Assembly: GCA_945897515.1 (NCBI GenBank)
Contig: CAMDFO010000004.1
Location: 48,146-112,145 of the forward strand
DNA length: 64,000 nucleotides
Source of the DNA: Rhodoplanes serenus
GTDB taxonomy: Bacteria; Pseudomonadota; Alphaproteobacteria; Rhizobiales; Xanthobacteraceae
Direction of reading: 5' to 3'
Shown here: one piece after another, positions 56,760 to 64,000 of the stretch
Position numbering within the stretch: the first letter of the stretch is position 1
How the letters are laid out: the number at the start of each line of letters is the position of its first letter
Position numbers and translations under genes: made by a program
Notes under the pieces: generated by a model
Database searches by the model: none
Told to the model about the DNA's origin: nothing
The model's input: only the letters and a program-made list of their open reading frames with translations

Positions 56760-58019
56760 CTATTCAAATTTCTTGCCGCCGAGATAGACGGCTTCGATGC
56801 TGCGCATGTTGGCGATGTCGTCGAGCGGATTGCGGGTCAGAACCAGGAGGTCGGCGGCCTTGCCCTTGGCGAGCGTGCCGAAATCCTTGTCGATGCCGAG
56901 CATCTCGGAGTTGTTCTTGGAGAACGACTGGATGATCTGCATCGGGGTCAATCCGGCGTCGCGCATCAATTCCATCTGGCGGTGCTCGAACCAGCCCTGG
57001 ACGAAGTAGCGGTCGAGCGCGCCCCCGGAATCGGTGCCGAAGCCGTACTTGATGCCGGCGTCGACCAGTTTCTTGAGGTTCTTCTTGTCGGTGTCGAACA
57101 TCCGCAGCCACCGCGGCCGGTTCGGATCCTTGGCCTGGTTCTCGCGCATCTTGGTCCGTAGCAGCGCGAGCCGCTCGGCGTTGAGCCCCTTTTGAAAGAA
57201 CGGGTTGTCGGTCGGCGTGCCGTCGCCGCCATAGACGAACAAGGCTTCCTCGCGCGCCAGCGTGGAGATGACCGAAACGTTCTTCTCCTTCAGCGTGGCG
57301 ATGAAATCGTCGGGAATGTCCTGGTCGCGGACGTTGTGCACCAGAATGTTGACGCCCTGGTCGACCATCCGCCGCGCATCGGCGAGCTCGACGATATGCG
57401 ACATCCTGATCTTGTTGTGCTTCTTGGCCTGATCCATCACGGCGGCGGTGAACTCCGGCGTGAGCTTGGGATGGCGTCCGCCCTGGGCGTCGATCCACAC
57501 CTTCACGAAATCGGTGTCCTTGGCGGCGATCTCGTCGACCTTGGCGCGGCCTTCCTCCGGTGTCTTGTTTTCCGAGCCCGGCTTGAACGGCTCCGACATG
57601 AATCGGTACATCACCGTCATGATGCGCGCGCCGCGGAGGTCGCCGGCCTTCTGCCGGCGCTTGAACTCCTGCACGTCGTCCTGGTCGAAATACATGCTGG
57701 TCGTGGTGGTCACGCCGTAGAGCGCGTACTGGCGCAACTGCGGGTCGCGCGCCGGCGGCCCGACATGGCCGTGGCCGTTGATGATGCCGGGCGTGACGAA
57801 CTTGCCCGCGAGGTCGACCACGGTCGCGCCGGCCGGCGTTGCGGCCTGTGGCCCGATATCGCGAATGCGGCCGTTCTCCATCACGATGGTGACGCCGCGT
57901 TGCGCCGCCGCGCCGGTGCCATCGATCACGGTCGCGTTGGTGAGGGCGACGGTCTGCGCACTGGCGCCGCCGCAAAACACCGCGGCCGCTGCGAGGCCGG
58001 CAAAAACAACTGCACGCAT
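56760..58019 (-). CDS. Exported metal-dependent amidohydrolase (imidazolonepropionase/Xaa-Pro dipeptidase-like)
   Basis: This 419-residue protein has a signal peptide (MRAVVFAGLAAAAVFCGGASAQ), a composite beta domain with FVTPGIINGHGHVGPP (HxH metal motif, about 83-85), a likely carboxylated Lys in DFVKVWIDAQGG, metal His residues in MSHIVELADA and VHNVRD, and the Asp in GFGTDSGGALDR. It ends with the usual KGKAADLLVLTRNPLDD. Substrate unknown. It lies between the FMN dehydrogenase and the NHL propeller in a co-directional run. Confidence 0.9.
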   Translation of the reverse strand: MRAVVFAGLAAAAVFCGGASAQTVALTNATVIDGTGAAAQRGVTIVMENGRIRDIGPQAATPAGATVVDLAGKFVTPGIINGHGHVGPPARDPQLRQYALYGVTTTTSMYFDQDDVQEFKRRQKAGDLRGARIMTVMYRFMSEPFKPGSENKTPEEGRAKVDEIAAKDTDFVKVWIDAQGGRHPKLTPEFTAAVMDQAKKHNKIRMSHIVELADARRMVDQGVNILVHNVRDQDIPDDFIATLKEKNVSVISTLAREEALFVYGGDGTPTDNPFFQKGLNAERLALLRTKMRENQAKDPNRPRWLRMFDTDKKNLKKLVDAGIKYGFGTDSGGALDRYFVQGWFEHRQMELMRDAGLTPMQIIQSFSKNNSEMLGIDKDFGTLAKGKAADLLVLTRNPLDDIANMRSIEAVYLGGKKFE

Positions 58020-58088
58020 GAAATGGACTCCAGCTTCAAAGAGGAAAGGTGAGGGTTCCCGGCTGGGAGCCCTTGAACATCGGGCGGC

Positions 58089-59360
58089 TCAGGCTTTCCG
58101 CACCATCGCTGGCGTAAGATGTTTCACGGTCGGCGCGCCCATCTGCTGGATCGAGGCGCGGGTCTCGATCCGCAGCAGTTCGAGAACGCGCTCGACGCCC
58201 GGCTGGCCGAATGCGCCGAGGCCCCAGAGATAGGGACGGCCGACGCAGACCGCCCTGGCGCCCATGCATAGCGCCTTGACGATGTCGGAGCCGCGGCGGA
58301 AGCCGGAGTCGATCAGCACCGGCATGTCGCCCGCAACCTTCATGATTTCCGGCAGCGACTCGATGGTCGAGGGCCCGCCGTCCTCGGAACGCCCGCCGTG
58401 ATTTGAGACGATGATGGCGTCGATGCCGGCCTTCGCGGCCAGCTCCGCGTCCTCCCAAGTGATGATGCCTTTGAGCACCATCTTCATCTTGGTGACGTCG
58501 CGCAGCCGCTTGATGTAGTCCCAGCTCATCGACGAGGACTGGATGTTGGTCAGGCCGGAAAGATCGACCCCGTCATAGGCCGGCCGGGTTTTGTAGTTGG
58601 CGGCAAGGCTGCTGCGGTCGTGACAGCCGCTGCACTGCCGGGTGTCGGTGCGCTGCAGCCGGAACAGCGTCTCCTGGTTGCGGCCGCCGCTGCGGTCCAC
58701 GGTCACCGCGACCGCAACGCAGCCGGCGCGCTCGGCGCGCCGCACGTGATGCGCCGCCACGTCGAATTTGTTGGTGGCGTAGAGCTGGAACCAGATCGGC
58801 GCGCCGCGCGCCTTGGTCACGTCCTCCACCGAGGTGTTGGACTGATTCGACAGGATCATCAGGTGATTGCCGATCTTCGCCGCGTTGGCGACGGCGGTTT
58901 CGCCATCGGCGTGATAGGTGAAGCTGGAGCCGGTGGGCGAGATCGCGACCGGGCTCGCGTAGCGGTGGCCGAACAACTCGATGCTGGTGTCGACCTTGCT
59001 GACATCCACCAGCCGCCGCGGCCGCAGCATGAATTTCTGGAAGCCCTCGCGGTTGGCGCGCAAGGTCTGCTCGTCGTCGATGCCGGACGCCATGTAGCCG
59101 AAATGCGCCGGCGGCACGTTCTGCCGCATCACCGGCTCGAAATCGAACACGTTGATCGCGTCCTTCGGATTCTTGATCAGGCGGTTGGCGTCGAGCGGGG
59201 CCCACGTCAGCGGGTCGGGCAGCTTCGCCTGCGGCAGCAAGGTCTGCGCCAACGCGCTGCCGCCGCTGGCTGCGAGCAGCGGACTGGCGGCGAGGAATTG
59301 CAGGAATTTGCGGCGGCTTTCGACTTTGACGCGATCGGACGACATCTGATCGGACGACAT
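58089..59360 (-). CDS. Tat-exported FMN-dependent alpha-hydroxyacid dehydrogenase with a CxxCH motif
   Basis: This is a 423-residue (S)-2-hydroxyacid oxidase/L-lactate dehydrogenase-type TIM barrel. It has a twin-arginine signal (SRRKFLQFLAAS, 15-26), FMN-binding ISPTGSSF and WFQLYATNKFD, and catalytic His in IIVSNHGGRS (319-324) with the following DSGFRRGSDI. Unusually, CSGCH at 243-247 lies in the variable loop between the barrel strands; CxxCH is the covalent haem c attachment motif, and the protein is exported to the periplasm where haem c is attached. ATG 59360 has GGGAGG. The substrate is probably a hydroxyacid or hydroxyacylamide from the pathway around it. Confidence 0.88.
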   Translation of the reverse strand: MSSDQMSSDRVKVESRRKFLQFLAASPLLAASGGSALAQTLLPQAKLPDPLTWAPLDANRLIKNPKDAINVFDFEPVMRQNVPPAHFGYMASGIDDEQTLRANREGFQKFMLRPRRLVDVSKVDTSIELFGHRYASPVAISPTGSSFTYHADGETAVANAAKIGNHLMILSNQSNTSVEDVTKARGAPIWFQLYATNKFDVAAHHVRRAERAGCVAVAVTVDRSGGRNQETLFRLQRTDTRQCSGCHDRSSLAANYKTRPAYDGVDLSGLTNIQSSSMSWDYIKRLRDVTKMKMVLKGIITWEDAELAAKAGIDAIIVSNHGGRSEDGGPSTIESLPEIMKVAGDMPVLIDSGFRRGSDIVKALCMGARAVCVGRPYLWGLGAFGQPGVERVLELLRIETRASIQQMGAPTVKHLTPAMVRKA

Positions 59361-59496
59361 GGCTTGACCTCCCCAGGACAAGTTGAGCGCCGGCGCGGCC
59401 AGGTCTTTATTTTTGCCCGTGCGCGCGCCAGCGTATCGCAAAAGCCTATACCTCCGGAGAGCCGGGTGAAACGGCCTCGGCGGCCGGCAGCCGCGC

Positions 59497-62750
<3,254 letters not shown>

Positions 62751-62825
62751 TGTTTCAGGCGGGTTGTCGCCGCCACGGATACCAACGTCGGTGCGAATGT
62801 CGGGCTTTTGTGCTATGATTCCGGG

Positions 62826-63038
62826 ATGAAGAAGGTAGGTAAACCCAAGAAAAGGATTGCCCGCGGCGGCAAGACTGGCCGGTTCGTTATCGGCCAGGAG
62901 CGGTTCGCTAAGATCAGCGCTGTCGAAGGCATCGTCCTCACTCGGCAGATGCACGCGCGCATGAAGGAATTCGACAACAAGGGAATGTCGGCGGAGGAAC
63001 GCCGCACCACGATCATCCGTGCCCATCGCAAGGGCTGA
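62826..63038 (+). CDS. Small protein upstream of fic, probable antitoxin
   Basis: This 70-residue Lys/Arg-rich protein (KKVGKPKKRIARGGKTGRF) has a C-terminal helical part (TRQMHARMKEFDNKGMSAEE). It ends nine bases before a Fic gene, the classic antitoxin position. A stretch AKISAVEGIVLT is close to, but not exactly, the [S/T]xxxE[G/N] inhibitory motif of VbhA-like Fic antitoxins: the Ser is three, not four, residues before the Glu. The role is inferred from position. Confidence 0.7.
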   Translation: MKKVGKPKKRIARGGKTGRFVIGQERFAKISAVEGIVLTRQMHARMKEFDNKGMSAEERRTTIIRAHRKG

Positions 63039-63047
63039 CAAGCCGAT

Positions 63048-63617
63048 ATGTACGATGTCGAGGCCGACCCCTACAGCTACCCGGGCACGACTGTTTTAAA
63101 GAACAAGCTCGACCTCAGGGACCAGGAAGATCTGACGGCCTTCGAGGCTGAAATCACCAACCAGCGCTCGCAAGAGCCGCTTCCCGAGGGTGACCTGGAC
63201 TACGCTCATTATCGCGCCATCCACAAGCACCTGTTTCAAGACGTATACGAATGGGCTGGAGTCCGGCGCGAAGTCCGCATCGGGAAAAACGGCAACTGGT
63301 TTTGTTTTCCCGAACACGTTGATGCTCAGATGCAGCGCTTGTTCGTCGCGCTTGCAAAAGAGAACCATCTCCGCAACCTTGACGCAGCCACCTTTGCAAA
63401 GAGGACGGCGCATTACCTCGCCGAGTTGAATGCGATCCATCCCTTTCGGGAAGGGAATGGTCGTGCCCAACTGTCATTCCTGGTCCTATTGGCTGACCAA
63501 GCAGGACATCCGCTCAGGATGGAGAAGCTCGATCCCGAACTCATGTTGGAGGCCACCATCATGAGTTTCGGTGGCAATGAGGGCGCGCTTGAAAAGCTGC
63601 TTGCTGGTCTTTTGTAA
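63048..63617 (+). CDS. Fic-domain protein (AMP-transferase family) with an altered active-site motif
   Basis: This 189-residue protein is a Fic fold. The active-site loop is HPFREGNGRAQ at 131-141, matching HxFx[D/E]GNGRxxR except that the last Arg is Leu (residue 142). The preceding helix region LDYAHYRAIHKHLFQDVYEW and the flap FCFPEHVDAQM are typical of the Fic/DOC family. Canonical Fic enzymes AMPylate target proteins; the final Arg helps bind ATP phosphates, so this copy may have altered specificity or be inactive. It starts nine bases after the small upstream gene, with which it probably forms a toxin-antitoxin pair. Confidence 0.9.
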   Translation: MYDVEADPYSYPGTTVLKNKLDLRDQEDLTAFEAEITNQRSQEPLPEGDLDYAHYRAIHKHLFQDVYEWAGVRREVRIGKNGNWFCFPEHVDAQMQRLFVALAKENHLRNLDAATFAKRTAHYLAELNAIHPFREGNGRAQLSFLVLLADQAGHPLRMEKLDPELMLEATIMSFGGNEGALEKLLAGLL

Positions 63618-64000
63618 CAAGGCTCGGCTGAAATCAGCGTGGCTTGGAATTCCGGAAAAGTTTCCCTCACCTCGCGTTTGCTAGGCACGTGCTCCCTGCA
63701 GGCAAGGGGAGGGCGCGGAGAGGGCACAGCATCACTCAAAAATACTTATCCCCGCCCTCCAAACCACCCATATCTTCACCGCAGCCTGGCTCGGAGGGCG
63801 TCGTCGATCGCGGCGTCGGAGCAAGGTGCGGTGTCCGACAACGACATCGCGATGGAGCGCCGGGAGGCGCAGCGGCCTACGTCATTGGCTGCGCGCATCC
63901 CGATAACGGTAAGTCCCCTGGTGACGGGGGATACTGCTGTGGATGCGCGGCTGACCGCCAATGGTCGGCCAGGCGGGCCCCCGCTGGGGCAAGCGTCCGC
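63618..64000. other. Terminal gene-free region
   Basis: In these 383 bases after fic I recognise no gene. A single 61-residue reading on the minus strand (63776-63961) has no family resemblance. The sequence looks like decayed or intergenic DNA beside a mobile-type gene pair. Confidence 0.5.

Noticed and set aside
63776..63961. A 61-codon minus-strand ORF at the right end
   Set aside because: No ribosome-binding site or family match was seen, and its composition is like the non-coding flank.

Overview
The window is chromosomal DNA, very GC-rich with tightly packed genes, from an alphaproteobacterium of the Hyphomicrobiales (Rhizobiales), most likely the Bradyrhizobium/Rhodopseudomonas/Pseudolabrys side of the order. 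The evidence is gene content and order: a Caulobacter-type flagellar operon ending in flbD, the CtrA inhibitor SciP, a PmtA-type phospholipid methyltransferase, a meso-DAP dcw cluster, many orphan tripartite-tricarboxylate (TTT/Bug) binding proteins, and dispersed palindromic repeats with GTCATTCCGGGGC ends. The species cannot be fixed from the sequence alone.

Layout. 1-7742 (minus strand) holds flagellar genes: fliF-fliG-fliH-fliN-flbD (flbD runs off the left edge), sciP, and fliK-flgD. Two near-matches to the CtrA box (TTAA-N7-TTAA) lie upstream of fliF and sciP, which fits a CtrA/SciP/FlbD class II flagellar circuit. 8039-12511 holds mnmA, pmtA, small secreted or basic proteins, a tRNA-Met and a DoxX protein. 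12555-18922 is an accessory block: three orphan TTT receptors (two in tandem), a metal-dependent amidohydrolase with a Rieske ferredoxin, and two ModA-like binding proteins without a transporter. 19189-22404 is an ergothioneine module (egtB, egtD and an unrecognised, possibly ATP-grasp-like, third gene). Then follow an orphan Phd/YefM antitoxin with a perfect palindrome at its start, the RNase P RNA gene (minus strand), a peptidoglycan amidase and a PRC-barrel protein.

25474-47888 is the division and cell wall (dcw) cluster: rsmH, ftsL, ftsI, murE, murF, mraY, murD, ftsW, murG, murC, murB, ddl, ftsQ, ftsA, ftsZ, followed by lpxC. It is interrupted twice: by a reverse-strand pair (lipid A-type acyltransferase plus a frameshifted cytochrome P450) between murD and ftsW, and by an FAD monooxygenase between murB and ddl. 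A palindromic repeat sits exactly at the ftsQ/ftsA junction, flanked by a 14-nt direct repeat that duplicates the ftsA start.

bamD and recN follow. A minus-strand catabolic-looking block (52201-60495) then encodes a VOC protein, RidA, a TTT receptor, an M20 hydrolase, an NHL propeller, an exported amidohydrolase, a Tat-exported FMN alpha-hydroxyacid dehydrogenase carrying a CxxCH motif, and a quinone oxidoreductase. ligA and a small-protein/Fic pair close the window; the last 380 bases hold no gene that I recognise.

The genes fall into three functional groups: cell-cycle-controlled envelope and motility functions (flagellum, dcw, lpxC, bamD), redox and thiol metabolism (egt genes), and periplasmic capture and breakdown of small organic acids or related compounds (TTT receptors with hydrolases and dehydrogenases). 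All calls rest on reading the sequence and on knowledge of the families; no database search was run.
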